Position numbers and translations under genes: made by a program. DNA of 64,000 nucleotides from Microbacterium testaceum StLB037 (lineage in GTDB: Bacteria; Actinomycetota; Actinomycetes; Actinomycetales; Microbacteriaceae): positions 1,054,110-1,118,109 of the forward strand of contig NZ_VTQH01000001.1 of NCBI RefSeq assembly GCF_008763945.1, in the 5' to 3' direction. Positions within the stretch are counted from its first letter, which is position 1. Each line of letters opens with the position of its first letter. The notes under the pieces were generated by a model, which ran no database searches, was not told the origin of the DNA, and saw only the letters and a program-made list of their open reading frames with translations. Shown one piece after another: positions 1 through 8,081 of this stretch.

Positions 1-842
1 CCGGCGAGGACGAGGTTGATGTTCGACAGCCACTTCATACCCTTGCCGACACCCGAGAGCACCGAGAACAGCACGAACGCCGTGATGATGCCGATGATGA
101 TCGCCTCGCTGATCGCCGAGGGAGTGACCAGGTTCAGGTAGTCGAGGCCCGCGCTGATCTGGATGACGCCGAGGCCGAGCGAGGTCGCGACGCCGAACAG
201 CGTGCCGACCAGGGCCGCCACGTCGACCGCGTTGCCCCAGCCGCCCTGCACGAGACGCGCGCCGAGCAGCGGCTCCAGGGCCCAGCGGATCGTGCGCGGA
301 CGCCGGCGGCGGTGGAAGGCGTAGGCCAGAGCCAGACCGATCACGACGTAGATCGACCACGCGTGCACTCCCCAGTGCAGGAACGTCTGCGACATGGCCT
401 GCTGCGCCAGCTGGTTCGGCGTGCCCTCGACGCCGGGACGCGGGTCGGCGAAGTGGCTCAGCGGCTCGCTCACCCCGTAGAAGACGAGGCCGATGCCCAT
501 CCCCGCGGCGAAGAGCAACGAGAACCAGGACATGGTCGAGAACTCGGGCTCGTCATCGTCCTGTCCGAGCTTGATGTTGCCGAACCGGCTGAACCCCATC
601 GCCATAGCGAACACGACGAAGAACGCGGCGATCAGCACGTAGTACCAGTTGAACGCCGAGACGATGAATGTCTGCACGGCACCGAAGGTCGCCTCGGCCG
701 CGCTCGGGAAGATCATGGCGAAAGCGATGAACGCTCCCGCGATGGCGGCGGCGGGCCAGAACACCCACCCGCGGATGGTCTTGTGACGACTACCCAGGTG
801 GGGATCGATGTTCACCGCGGTGTCAGGGGCTGCCTCGGTCAT
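1..842 (-). CDS. BCCT-family betaine/choline/carnitine transporter, 3' part missing (cut by window edge)
   Basis: Secondary transporter of the BCCT family, which imports compatible solutes such as glycine betaine, choline or carnitine with Na+ or H+. The reverse strand reads as a continuous hydrophobic protein from an ATG at 842. Family-typical stretches are MSWFSLLFAAGMGIGLVFYG, then a VHAWSIYVV segment and SGVGKGMKWLSNINLVLA at the window edge. About 280 residues are present; full-length members have 500-600, so the C-terminal half lies outside the window. The gene is divergent from purC with 111 bp between them. A TAGCCT -10 box ends 7 nt before position 843, suggesting a 1-nt or absent leader. 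The exact solute cannot be read from the sequence. Confidence 0.9.
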   Translation of the reverse strand, partial: MTEAAPDTAVNIDPHLGSRHKTIRGWVFWPAAAIAGAFIAFAMIFPSAAEATFGAVQTFIVSAFNWYYVLIAAFFVVFAMAMGFSRFGNIKLGQDDDEPEFSTMSWFSLLFAAGMGIGLVFYGVSEPLSHFADPRPGVEGTPNQLAQQAMSQTFLHWGVHAWSIYVVIGLALAYAFHRRRRPRTIRWALEPLLGARLVQGGWGNAVDVAALVGTLFGVATSLGLGVIQISAGLDYLNLVTPSAISEAIIIGIITAFVLFSVLSGVGKGMKWLSNINLVLA

Positions 843-849
843 TCCATCG

Positions 850-855
850 AGGCTA
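850..855 (-). promoter_or_regulatory. -10 box of the BCCT gene (leaderless candidate)
   Basis: TAGCCT on the reverse strand. Placing +1 seven bases downstream puts the transcript start at 843, one base before the ATG at 842. No Shine-Dalgarno lies in between. Inference from spacing only; no convincing -35 is visible. Confidence 0.45.
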
Positions 856-941
856 GCCAGGGGGACCGCCGCGAATGGGGGGCAGGCGCCGGAAGCGGCG
901 TTGTGACAGAATCCGCGATGATGCGCCGCGCGCGTACCCGC

Positions 942-947
942 GATAAT
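942..947 (+). promoter_or_regulatory. -10 box of purC (leaderless candidate)
   Basis: GATAAT, with the predicted +1 (7 nt after the box) falling exactly on the G of the GTG start at 954. There is no room for a ribosome binding site, so purC is probably translated from a leaderless mRNA. This also decides the start codon against the in-frame ATGs at 918 and 921, which lie upstream of the -10 box. Confidence 0.5.
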
Positions 948-953
948 GAGCGG

Positions 954-1883
954 GTGACCACCGCTCCCCCGCTCGAGCTCCCCGGCTTCCGCCACACCTA
1001 CTCCGGCAAGGTCCGCGACCTGTATGTGCCGGCAGACACCGTCGAGGGCGAAGCTCCCGCGCACCTCCTCGTCGTCGCCAGCGACCGCGTGAGTGCTTTC
1101 GACCACGTGTTGTCTCCCGGCATCCCGGACAAAGGCGAACTGCTCACGACGCTGAGCCTGTGGTGGTTCGACCAGCTCGCGGGCGCCGACGGAGGCCGCT
1201 CGATCCCGAATCATCTCGTGGCCGACCATGCCCTGGTGGGCGAAGAGACCGTGACTCTGATCCCGGATGCCGTGCAGGGGCGCGCGATGCTCGTCCGTTC
1301 CCTCGACATGCAGCCGATCGAGTGCGTCGTGCGCGGCTACCTCACCGGCTCGGGCTGGGCGGAGTACCGGGCCGAGGGGACGGTCTGCGGCATCCCTCTC
1401 CCCGAGGGCCTGAACGACGGCGACCGTCTTCCGGAACCGCTCTACACGCCCGCGTTCAAGGCACCGATGGGCGAGCACGACGAGAACATCACCTTCGAGC
1501 GCTCGGCCGAACTCGTCGGAGCCGAGACCGCCGAGGCCCTGCGCGAGCTGTCGCTGGAGATCTACCGCCGCGCCTCCGCCACCGCCGAGGCGCACGGGCT
1601 CATCCTCGCCGACACGAAGTTCGAGTTCGGCTACGACGACGACGGGGTTCTGACCCTGGCCGACGAGGTGCTCACCTCGGATTCGTCTCGATACTGGGAT
1701 GCCGGGGCCTGGCGCACCGGCTCGACTCCGGCCGAACGCATGGCGAGCTTCGACAAGCAGATCGTGCGCAACTGGCTCGCGGAGAACTGGGACAAGCAGG
1801 GCGAGCCGCCCGCCCTTCCCGCCGAGATCGTCGAGCGCACCCGCGAGCGCTACGCCGAACTGCTCCGCCTGCTCACGTCCTGA
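954..1883 (+). CDS. purC: Phosphoribosylaminoimidazole-succinocarboxamide synthase (SAICAR synthetase)
   Basis: Cytoplasmic purine biosynthesis enzyme that ligates aspartate to CAIR with ATP to give SAICAR. 309 residues from the GTG at 954, close to the normal 290-310. Signature stretches are YSGKVRDLY near residue 15, VASDRVSAFDHVLSPGIPDK around 40-60, ECVVRGYLTGSGWAEY around 125-140, FKAPMGEHDENITFE around 170, and the DTKFEFG region near 220. The same frame stays open back to 312, but that upstream part is antisense to the BCCT gene and is not part of purC. The gene is separated from purS-purQ, 24 kb downstream on the same strand, by sugar and transport genes. It is followed by a palindrome-rich gap and a uracil permease. 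Confidence 0.96.
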   Translation: MTTAPPLELPGFRHTYSGKVRDLYVPADTVEGEAPAHLLVVASDRVSAFDHVLSPGIPDKGELLTTLSLWWFDQLAGADGGRSIPNHLVADHALVGEETVTLIPDAVQGRAMLVRSLDMQPIECVVRGYLTGSGWAEYRAEGTVCGIPLPEGLNDGDRLPEPLYTPAFKAPMGEHDENITFERSAELVGAETAEALRELSLEIYRRASATAEAHGLILADTKFEFGYDDDGVLTLADEVLTSDSSRYWDAGAWRTGSTPAERMASFDKQIVRNWLAENWDKQGEPPALPAEIVERTRERYAELLRLLTS

Positions 1884-1934
1884 CCTGACCCGCCGCGATG
1901 CCGCCGACATCACGGGACGTCGGCGGAACCACCC

Positions 1935-2036
1935 CGCGAGATCACGTGACCTCGCCTGAGCAACCCGCGAGATCACGCGACCTCGTCGAGAGCACACGCC
2001 ACGGCGTGTGAGCTCGACGAAAACACGTGATCTCGG
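1935..2036. repeat. Repeat plus long imperfect hairpin between purC and uraA
   Basis: A 21-bp direct repeat, CCGCGAGATCACGTGACCTC(G) at 1935-1955 and 1965-1985, differs at one base. The second copy forms the left end of an imperfect hairpin: CGAGATCACG at 1968-1977 pairs with CGTGATCTCG at 2026-2035, and 1983-2000 pairs with 2003-2020 (16 of 18). It may act as purC terminator and/or uraA leader structure. It resembles other REP-like elements in this window but does not share their sequence. Confidence 0.75.
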
Positions 2037-2061
2037 CATCCACCCCCTCCCAAGGAGACAC

Positions 2062-3399
2062 ATGTTCCGCTGGAAGCTGCACGGCAACGGCCGCACCGTC
2101 GAGCCCGGGGCCGTCGTCGCCCCCGGCGAGCGCCTGAACTGGGGCGCGACGATCGCGATCGGGCTCCAGCACGTCATCGCGATGTTCGGCGCGACCTTCC
2201 TCGTGCCCGTGCTCACCGGCTTCCCGGTGTCGACGACGCTGCTGTTCTCGGGCGTGGGCACCCTGCTGTTCCTGCTCGTGACGAAGAACCGCCTCCCCAG
2301 CTACCTGGGCTCGTCGTTCGCATTCATCGCTCCGATCACGGCGGCGACGGCGACGGCGGGCACCGGATCAGCCCTCGCGGGCATCGTCGCGGTCGGCGTG
2401 CTTCTCGCCATCATCGGCTTCGTCGTGCAGTTCGTCGGCCTGGGCTGGGTCGACAAGGTCATGCCCCCGGTCGTCGCCGGAGCGATCGTCGCGCTGATCG
2501 GCTTCAACCTCGCGCCCGTCGCCTGGTCGAACTTCAAATTGCAGCCCCTGCCGGGCACGATCACGCTCGTCGCCGTGATCCTCTTCAGCGTGCTGTTCCG
2601 CGGCTTCCTCGGCCGTATCTCGATCTTCCTCGGTGTGATCGTGGGCTACGTCGCCACGGTGCTCATCCAGGCCGCTTCCGGCGAGACCCTCATCGACTTC
2701 GGCGCCGTCGAAGCGGCCCCGTGGGTGGGCCTGCCGACCTTCCAGATCGCCGACTTCTCCACCCCCGCGACCTGGTCGGTCATCGCGATGTTCCTCCCCG
2801 TCGTGCTGGTGCTCGTGGCCGAGAACGTCGGTCACGTGCGGGGTGTCGCGGCGATGACGGATGCCACGGCCAACCGCTCCACCGGTCGCGCCCTCATCGC
2901 CGACGGTGTCGCCACCACGCTCGCCGGTGCCTTCGGAGGCTCGGGAACGACCACCTACGGTGAGAACATCGGCGTCATGGCCGCGACCCGCGTCTACTCC
3001 ACCGCGGTCTACTGGGTCGCCGGCCTCACCGCCGTCGTGCTGAGCCTCTCACCCAAGGTCGGCGCGGTGTTCAACACCATTCCGGCGGGCGTCCTCGGCG
3101 GCGTGACCACCGCGCTGTACGGCCTGATCGGCATCATCGGCATCAAGATCTGGGTCGACAACCGCGTCGACTTCTCGCGCCCGGTCAACCAGTACACCGG
3201 GGCCGTGGCCCTGGTGCTCGCGATCGCCGGCTTCACGATGGACATCGGGCAGTTCGAGCTCGGCGCCATCGTCCTCGGTTCCGTCGCGGCGCTGGTGATC
3301 TACCACCTCGGCAACGCCATCGCCCGGGCGCGCAAGACCGGCGCCGACGACGGTGGCCCGATCCCCGCTGTGGGCCCGCTGGGCGGCGACCCGCGCTGA
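2062..3399 (+). CDS. uraA: Uracil permease, NCS2 family (UraA-like)
   Basis: Inner-membrane nucleobase:proton symporter, most like the uracil transporter UraA. 445 residues from the ATG at 2062, preceded by AAGGAG at 2052-2057. The N-terminus carries the UraA-type stretch LQHVIAMFGATFLVPVLTG. Mid-protein VAENVGHVRG holds the conserved Glu of the substrate site, and TTTYGENIGVMAATR holds the second one. I count about 12-14 hydrophobic segments. It follows purC, after a palindromic gap, and is followed by a 19-bp hairpin. Uracil is the likeliest substrate; xanthine/uric-acid NCS2 carriers have a different motif, but a related base cannot be excluded. Confidence 0.9.
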   Translation: MFRWKLHGNGRTVEPGAVVAPGERLNWGATIAIGLQHVIAMFGATFLVPVLTGFPVSTTLLFSGVGTLLFLLVTKNRLPSYLGSSFAFIAPITAATATAGTGSALAGIVAVGVLLAIIGFVVQFVGLGWVDKVMPPVVAGAIVALIGFNLAPVAWSNFKLQPLPGTITLVAVILFSVLFRGFLGRISIFLGVIVGYVATVLIQAASGETLIDFGAVEAAPWVGLPTFQIADFSTPATWSVIAMFLPVVLVLVAENVGHVRGVAAMTDATANRSTGRALIADGVATTLAGAFGGSGTTTYGENIGVMAATRVYSTAVYWVAGLTAVVLSLSPKVGAVFNTIPAGVLGGVTTALYGLIGIIGIKIWVDNRVDFSRPVNQYTGAVALVLAIAGFTMDIGQFELGAIVLGSVAALVIYHLGNAIARARKTGADDGGPIPAVGPLGGDPR

Positions 3400-3478
3400 C
3401 GCCCGAGCCGGCCGACGGACGGCCGGGTTGGCCGCGCACCGGCGGCGTCACCTGAACGCCGACCTCACCCGCCTTTCG

Positions 3479-3518
3479 CGAGAAGACCCGCGATTCGACC
3501 GAATCGCGGGTCTTCTCG
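3479..3518. terminator. 19-bp perfect hairpin downstream of uraA
   Basis: Arms 3479-3497 and 3500-3518 are perfectly complementary (in practice a 4-nt loop). No T tract follows, as is common for GC-rich actinobacterial terminators. It lies 80 bp after the uraA stop. GTGATCTCG nearby echoes the repeat upstream of uraA, so this gap may also be a degenerate repeat element. Confidence 0.7.
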
Positions 3519-3620
3519 ACGAACGCGAGTGATCTCGTCGAACGAGGCCGGGTTCGCCGGTCCGTCACCCGGCACGCACGCCCCACCCACCACCTCGCGG
3601 CACCGTTGCCGGACCGTTAC

Positions 3621-3650
3621 TTGACACTGAGGCGCAGCAGACCGCACACT
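3621..3650 (+). promoter_or_regulatory. Promoter of the fructoside operon
   Basis: TTGACA at 3621-3626 is a perfect -35. CACACT at 3645-3650, after 18 nt, keeps the conserved A2 and T6 of a -10. The predicted start near 3657 sits immediately before two palindromic LacI-type operators, so a bound repressor would block the start of transcription. Confidence 0.5.
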
Positions 3651-3660
3651 GATCTCGGTC

Positions 3661-3699
3661 GCTGATAAATCGGTTTATCAGCAAGATAAATCGATTATC
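3661..3699 (+). promoter_or_regulatory. Two tandem LacI-type operators before the repressor gene
   Basis: Operator 1 (3661-3682) has perfect 9-bp arms, GCTGATAAA and TTTATCAGC, around TCGG. Operator 2 (3685-3699) is GATAAATCGATTATC, one base short of the same palindrome. Their centres are about 20 bp apart. They lie between the promoter and the LacI gene at 3717, implying autoregulation of the whole operon. Confidence 0.8.
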
Positions 3700-3716
3700 C
3701 AAAGGAGGGTGACGCC

Positions 3717-4769
3717 ATGGCCCGTGTGCGTATCGCAGATGTCGCGAAGGCCGCCGGCGTCTCTCCCGCCACCGTCTCGCTCGTCCTCAACGACGCCGAA
3801 TCGCGCATCTCCGACGAGACGAAGGATCGCGTGCGCCGCGTCGCCGACGAGGTCGGCTACTCCCCCAACCCGATCGCGCGGAGCCTGCGCACACGCGTCA
3901 CCGGGACCATCGGGCTCGTGTCGGACCGCATCGCGACGACACCCTTCGCCGGCCGCATGCTCGCCGGAGCGCAGGAGGTCGCGCGGGAGAACGGCCGGCT
4001 GGTCATCCTCGTCGACACCGACGGGCACCCCGAGATCGAGTCCGACGCGATCTCGACCCTGGTCAACCACCGCGTGGACAGCATGGTCTACGCCTCCATG
4101 TACCACCGCGTGCTCCCGGCTCCCGCGGGCCTGCCCGCCGGCACGGTGTTCCTCGACTGTCGCCCCGAGGGGGGCGGCTACCCGGCCGTCGTGCCCGACG
4201 ACTACGCCGGCGGCCGCGCGGCGACCGCCGAGTTGCTCGAGGCCGGACACCGCCGCATCGCCTACATCGACGACGGCGACGACGACCGCCCGGTGGCCGC
4301 GCAACTGCGCCTGCAGGGGTACCTCGACGTGCTCGCCGAAGCCGGCATCGAGCCCGACCCGGCCCTGCACGTCTTCGCTCCCACCTCGGCCGCGGGCGGT
4401 CAGCGGGCGATCGCCGAGCTGTACGACCTCCCCGAGCAGCAGCGCCCCACCGGCGTCTTCGCCTTCAACGACCGGATCGCGGCCGGAGTGGTCATGTGGG
4501 CCCACCGTCACGGCATCCGGATCCCCGAAGACCTGTCGGTCGTCGGCTACGACGACCAGCAGCTGGTCGCGGCGGAGCTGGATCCGCCCCTGACCACCGT
4601 CTCGCTCCCCCACGCGGCCATGGGCCGCTGGGCCATGGAGGTCGCCCTCGGCCTCCGCGAGGCAGACACCGAATGCCCCCACCTCATGGACTGCCCGATC
4701 GTTCGTCGGGCTTCCGTCGGCCCTCCCGCGCACCTCGGCAGCGCGCGGGAACCCCGGGTCGCGGACTGA
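3717..4769 (+). CDS. LacI-family repressor of the fructoside operon
   Basis: Sugar-responsive DNA-binding repressor. 350 residues; ATG at 3717 with an excellent AAAGGAGGG at 3701-3709. The N-terminal helix-turn-helix reads VRIADVAKAAGVSPATVSLV with the hinge region at about residues 45-60 (PNPIARSLRTR). The remainder is a periplasmic-binding-protein-like effector domain, including the typical VVGYDDQQLV segment near residue 275. The gene stands first in the operon, 61 bp before the binding-protein gene, and directly behind two palindromic operators. With fructokinase and a GH32-like enzyme downstream, the inducer is probably a fructoside or sucrose-like sugar; that is inference from context. 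Confidence 0.92.
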   Translation: MARVRIADVAKAAGVSPATVSLVLNDAESRISDETKDRVRRVADEVGYSPNPIARSLRTRVTGTIGLVSDRIATTPFAGRMLAGAQEVARENGRLVILVDTDGHPEIESDAISTLVNHRVDSMVYASMYHRVLPAPAGLPAGTVFLDCRPEGGGYPAVVPDDYAGGRAATAELLEAGHRRIAYIDDGDDDRPVAAQLRLQGYLDVLAEAGIEPDPALHVFAPTSAAGGQRAIAELYDLPEQQRPTGVFAFNDRIAAGVVMWAHRHGIRIPEDLSVVGYDDQQLVAAELDPPLTTVSLPHAAMGRWAMEVALGLREADTECPHLMDCPIVRRASVGPPAHLGSAREPRVAD

Positions 4770-4830
4770 CGCCTCCCGGCGTCCTCTCACGATGGCGACA
4801 GCGATGTCGCCGCACACCGAAAGGAACACG

Positions 4831-6123
4831 ATGAAGAAGTCCTTCATCCCGCTCGCCGCGATGGGCGTCGCTGCCGCGCTGGTCATGACCGGCTGCGGTC
4901 AGGCAGGCAAGGGCAGCACGACGACCGAAGACGGTCGCACCGTGCTGACCATGTGGACCCACTCCGCGGGCAACCCCGCCGAGCTGGCGGTCTACCAGCA
5001 GATCATCAGCGACTTCAACGCCTCGCAGGAGAAGTACGAGGTCAAGACCGAGTCGTTCCCGCAGGGCGCGTACAACGACGCGATCGTCGCCGCGGCGGCA
5101 TCGGGCGACCTGCCGTGCCTTCTCGACCTCGACGGTCCGATCATGCCCAACTGGGCCTGGGCGAACTACCTGCAGCCGCTGAACATCTCGAGCGACATCA
5201 CCGACAAGCTCCTGCCGACCGCGGTCGGAAAGTACAACGGCGAGATCTACTCGGCCGGCTACTGGGACGCCGCCCTCGGCATCTTCGCCCGCAAGTCGGT
5301 CCTGGATGCCAATGGCATCCGGATTCCCACCATGGACCAGCCCTGGACCGCCTCCGAGTTCGACGCGGCTCTGGCCACCCTGAAGGCCGCGGGCTACGAC
5401 ACCCCCATCGACATCGGCGCGGAGGACAAGGGCGAGTGGTGGCCCTACGCCTACTCGCCGTTCCTGCAGAGCTTCGGCGGCGACCTGATCGACCGCTCCA
5501 CCATGCTCACCGCCGACGGCGCCCTCAACGGGGCGGATGCCGTGAAGTGGGGCGAGTGGTTCCAGTCGCTCTTCAAGAACGGATACGCCAACAGCGGCGG
5601 CACCGTGGGCAACCAGGAGTTCGTCGACGGCAAGGTCGCGCTCAGCTACACGGGCGTGTGGAACGGTCTCGCCGCGGTGGACGCCGTGGGCGACGATCTG
5701 CTGATCCTGCCGCCGCCGAACCTCGGCAACGGCCCCAAGATCGGTGGCGGTTCGTGGCAGTGGGGCATCTCGTCGTCGTGCAACGACGCCGACGGTGCGC
5801 GCCAGTACCTGGAGTTCAGCTTCAACGACAAGTACATCACCGAGTTCGCCGACCAGCAGCTCGTGATCCCGGCCACCGAGGCCGCCACCGAGGCGTCGAA
5901 GTACTTCAACTCCACCGACGGCGCCCTGCGTCCGTTCGCGGAGTTCTCGAAGGAGTACGCGGTGCTGCGCCCCGAGACCCCCGCGTACGCGGTGATCTCG
6001 ACCACGTTCGAGACCGCGGCGAAGGACATCATGAACGGCGCCGACGTGAAGTCGGCCCTCGATGCCGCCGTCACCGAGATCGACACCAACATCTCGTCCA
6101 ACGACGGCTACGGCGCGAAGTAA
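4831..6123 (+). CDS. ABC sugar-binding lipoprotein (family 1 solute-binding protein)
   Basis: Extracellular binding component of a carbohydrate ABC importer, anchored as a lipoprotein. 430 residues from the ATG at 4831, preceded by GAAAGGAA at 4819-4826; an upstream in-frame ATG at 4792 lacks such a site and would disrupt the signal peptide. The signal peptide ends in the lipobox VMTGC with Cys22 as lipidation site. The mature part has the MalE-like layout, beginning LTMWTHSAGNPAELAVYQQI and with WAWANYLQPL near residue 110. A strong hairpin begins 9 nt after the stop and precedes the permease genes, probably keeping binding-protein mRNA in excess. The substrate is inferred as a fructooligosaccharide or sucrose-type sugar from the downstream enzymes. 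Confidence 0.92.
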   Translation: MKKSFIPLAAMGVAAALVMTGCGQAGKGSTTTEDGRTVLTMWTHSAGNPAELAVYQQIISDFNASQEKYEVKTESFPQGAYNDAIVAAAASGDLPCLLDLDGPIMPNWAWANYLQPLNISSDITDKLLPTAVGKYNGEIYSAGYWDAALGIFARKSVLDANGIRIPTMDQPWTASEFDAALATLKAAGYDTPIDIGAEDKGEWWPYAYSPFLQSFGGDLIDRSTMLTADGALNGADAVKWGEWFQSLFKNGYANSGGTVGNQEFVDGKVALSYTGVWNGLAAVDAVGDDLLILPPPNLGNGPKIGGGSWQWGISSSCNDADGARQYLEFSFNDKYITEFADQQLVIPATEAATEASKYFNSTDGALRPFAEFSKEYAVLRPETPAYAVISTTFETAAKDIMNGADVKSALDAAVTEIDTNISSNDGYGAK

Positions 6124-6132
6124 CGCCGAGCC

Positions 6133-6164
6133 TGCGGTGGGGGTCCGTCCGGGCCCCCACCGCA
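6133..6164 (+). terminator. Intra-operon hairpin after the binding-protein gene
   Basis: TGCGGTGGGGG (6133-6143) pairs perfectly with CCCCCACCGCA (6154-6164), loop 10 nt. It has no T tract and lies between binding-protein and permease genes of the same operon, so mRNA stabilisation or partial termination is more likely than full termination. Confidence 0.7.
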
Positions 6165-6184
6165 CCCGGGAAAGAAGAATCCTG

Positions 6185-7126
6185 ATGACCGTGTCTCCCC
6201 CGGTCGCCGCGGCGAAGCAGCCGCGCCGATCCCTCCGCCGCATCCGCTCCTCGCGCGGACGCGAAACCTGGGCCGGCCTGGCGATGATGGCTCCCGCCGG
6301 GCTCCTGCTCCTGCTGTTCCTCATCGTCCCCGTGCTGTTGGCCTTCACGCTGTCGTTCACAAACGCGCGCCTGATCTCGCCGAACCCGCCGCGTTTCGTC
6401 GGACTCGACAACTTCTTCCGCGCCTTCACCGCCGACCCCGTCTTCCTGCAGTCGGCGCTGAACACCTTCCTCTTCGCGCTCGTGGTCGTCCCCGTGCAGG
6501 CGGGCCTCGGCCTGCTGCTCGCGATCCTCGTCAATCAGCGTCTGCGCGGCACCACGTTCTTCCGCGTGGTGTTCTTCATCCCCGTCGTCACCTCGATCGT
6601 CGTGGTCTCGATCCTCTGGCGCTTCATGTACCAGAGCGACGGGCTGATCAACTCGATGATCGACACCGTCACCTTCGGCGCGCTGAAGGGCGCCGACTGG
6701 CTGAACGACCCCAGCACCGCCCTCGGTGCGATCATCGTCCTGTCGATCTGGCAGGCCGTGGGCTTCCACATGATCATCTGGCTCGCGGGGCTGCAGACGA
6801 TCCCCGAGGAGCTCTACGAGGCCGCCCGCATGGACGGCGCGAGCCGCTGGCACCAGTTCGCCCACGTCACCTGGCCGGGGCTGCGTCCGACCATGGTCTT
6901 CGTCCTCGTCACGATCACGATCGCCGCTCTCGGACTCTTCGTCCAGGTCGACGTGATGACCCAGGGCGGCCCCCTCAACTCGACGTCGACCGTCGTGTTC
7001 CACGCGGTGCGCAAGGGCTACGAGCAGCAGGAGATCGGCTACGCCGCCGCCATCTCGCTCCTGTTCTTCGTCGCCGTGCTGATCATCGCGCTCATCCAGC
7101 GCTGGTTGACCCGAGAGAAGAACTGA
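6185..7126 (+). CDS. ABC sugar transporter permease, MalF/UgpA type
   Basis: First inner-membrane permease of the fructoside importer. 313 residues from the ATG at 6185; the frame is open upstream to 6062 but that part overlaps the binding-protein gene. Six hydrophobic segments are visible, the first at about residues 35-60 (MMAPAGLLLLLFLIVPVLLA). The ATPase-contact EAA loop reads EELYEAARMDGASRWHQFAH around residues 215-235. An arginine-rich stretch precedes the first membrane segment. The next permease starts one base after this stop. No ATPase gene lies in the operon, as is usual for sugar importers that share an MsiK-type ATPase encoded elsewhere. Confidence 0.92.
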   Translation: MTVSPPVAAAKQPRRSLRRIRSSRGRETWAGLAMMAPAGLLLLLFLIVPVLLAFTLSFTNARLISPNPPRFVGLDNFFRAFTADPVFLQSALNTFLFALVVVPVQAGLGLLLAILVNQRLRGTTFFRVVFFIPVVTSIVVVSILWRFMYQSDGLINSMIDTVTFGALKGADWLNDPSTALGAIIVLSIWQAVGFHMIIWLAGLQTIPEELYEAARMDGASRWHQFAHVTWPGLRPTMVFVLVTITIAALGLFVQVDVMTQGGPLNSTSTVVFHAVRKGYEQQEIGYAAAISLLFFVAVLIIALIQRWLTREKN

Positions 7127-7127
7127 C

Positions 7128-8081
7128 ATGACCGGCACCCTCGAACGCCCCGGGCGCACTGTTCGCGCCGCGCGCGCCACCGCTCCCGCTCGAGCGCGCA
7201 CCCGCTCGTCGGAGGGCCGCAAGGGCCGCATCCTCACCTACGTGTCGATGTCGATCCTCGCGCTGTTCTTCCTGTTCCCCCTCGTGTTCATGTTCGTCTC
7301 GAGTCTCAAGCCCGACGCGCAGATCCTCCGCGACATCAACTCCCCCGCGGCGTTCCTCCCGACCGGCGACATCAGCCTCGACAACTACTTCGGCGTGTTC
7401 GACCGCGTCCCCGTAGGGCAGTTCCTCTTCAACTCGATCCTGGTGACGGTGCTGACCGTCGGGCTCGGCCTGATCGTGAACTCCCTCGCCGGCTTCGCCC
7501 TGTCGCGCCTGCGCTGGAAGGGCCGCGTGGTCGTGCTGGCCCTCATCATCGCGACGCTCATCGTGCCCTTCGAGACGATCGCCGTGCCGATGGTCTACTG
7601 GGTCAACCAGCTGCCCACCCTGGTCATGGAGGGCGGCGTGCTGAAGTACGACTTCGGCTGGCTGAACACCTACCAGGTGCAGATCGTCCCGTTCATCGCG
7701 AACGCGTTCTCGATCTTCCTGTTCGCGCAGTATTTCTCCACGATCCCGCCGTCCCTCGACGAGGCCGCGCGCATCGACGGCGCGAGCTGGTTCACGATCT
7801 ACCGCCGCATCATCGTGCCGCTGTCGGGCCCGGCGTTCGCGACGGTCGCGATCCTGACCTTCCTCCCCGCGTGGAACCAGTACCTGTGGCCCCTCATGGT
7901 CGTGCAGAAAGAGAACCTGCGCCCGGTCATGGTCGGCATGCAGTACTTCTTCCAGCTCAACACCGCCTGGGGTGAGGTCATGGCCTACACCTCGCTCATC
8001 ACCCTTCCCGTGCTGATCGTGTTCCTGGTCTTCCAGCGCGCGTTCGTCAGCAGCATCGCCGCGAGCGGCGTGAAGGGATGA
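7128..8081 (+). CDS. ABC sugar transporter permease, MalG/UgpE type
   Basis: Second permease of the fructoside importer. 317 residues with a basic N-terminal tail of about 35 residues and six membrane segments (the first around ILTYVSMSILALFFLFPLVF). The EAA loop is SLDEAARIDGASWFTIYRRI near residue 215. Its last codons overlap the start of the fructokinase gene by 4 bp (ATGA at 8078), indicating translational coupling of uptake and sugar phosphorylation. The start at 7128 follows the previous stop by one base. Confidence 0.92.
   Translation: MTGTLERPGRTVRAARATAPARARTRSSEGRKGRILTYVSMSILALFFLFPLVFMFVSSLKPDAQILRDINSPAAFLPTGDISLDNYFGVFDRVPVGQFLFNSILVTVLTVGLGLIVNSLAGFALSRLRWKGRVVVLALIIATLIVPFETIAVPMVYWVNQLPTLVMEGGVLKYDFGWLNTYQVQIVPFIANAFSIFLFAQYFSTIPPSLDEAARIDGASWFTIYRRIIVPLSGPAFATVAILTFLPAWNQYLWPLMVVQKENLRPVMVGMQYFFQLNTAWGEVMAYTSLITLPVLIVFLVFQRAFVSSIAASGVKG

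Noticed and set aside
312..953. Open frame extending purC upstream by 214 codons
   Set aside because: It is antisense to the BCCT transporter gene, has no homology-like content, and a -10 box lies directly before the GTG at 954.
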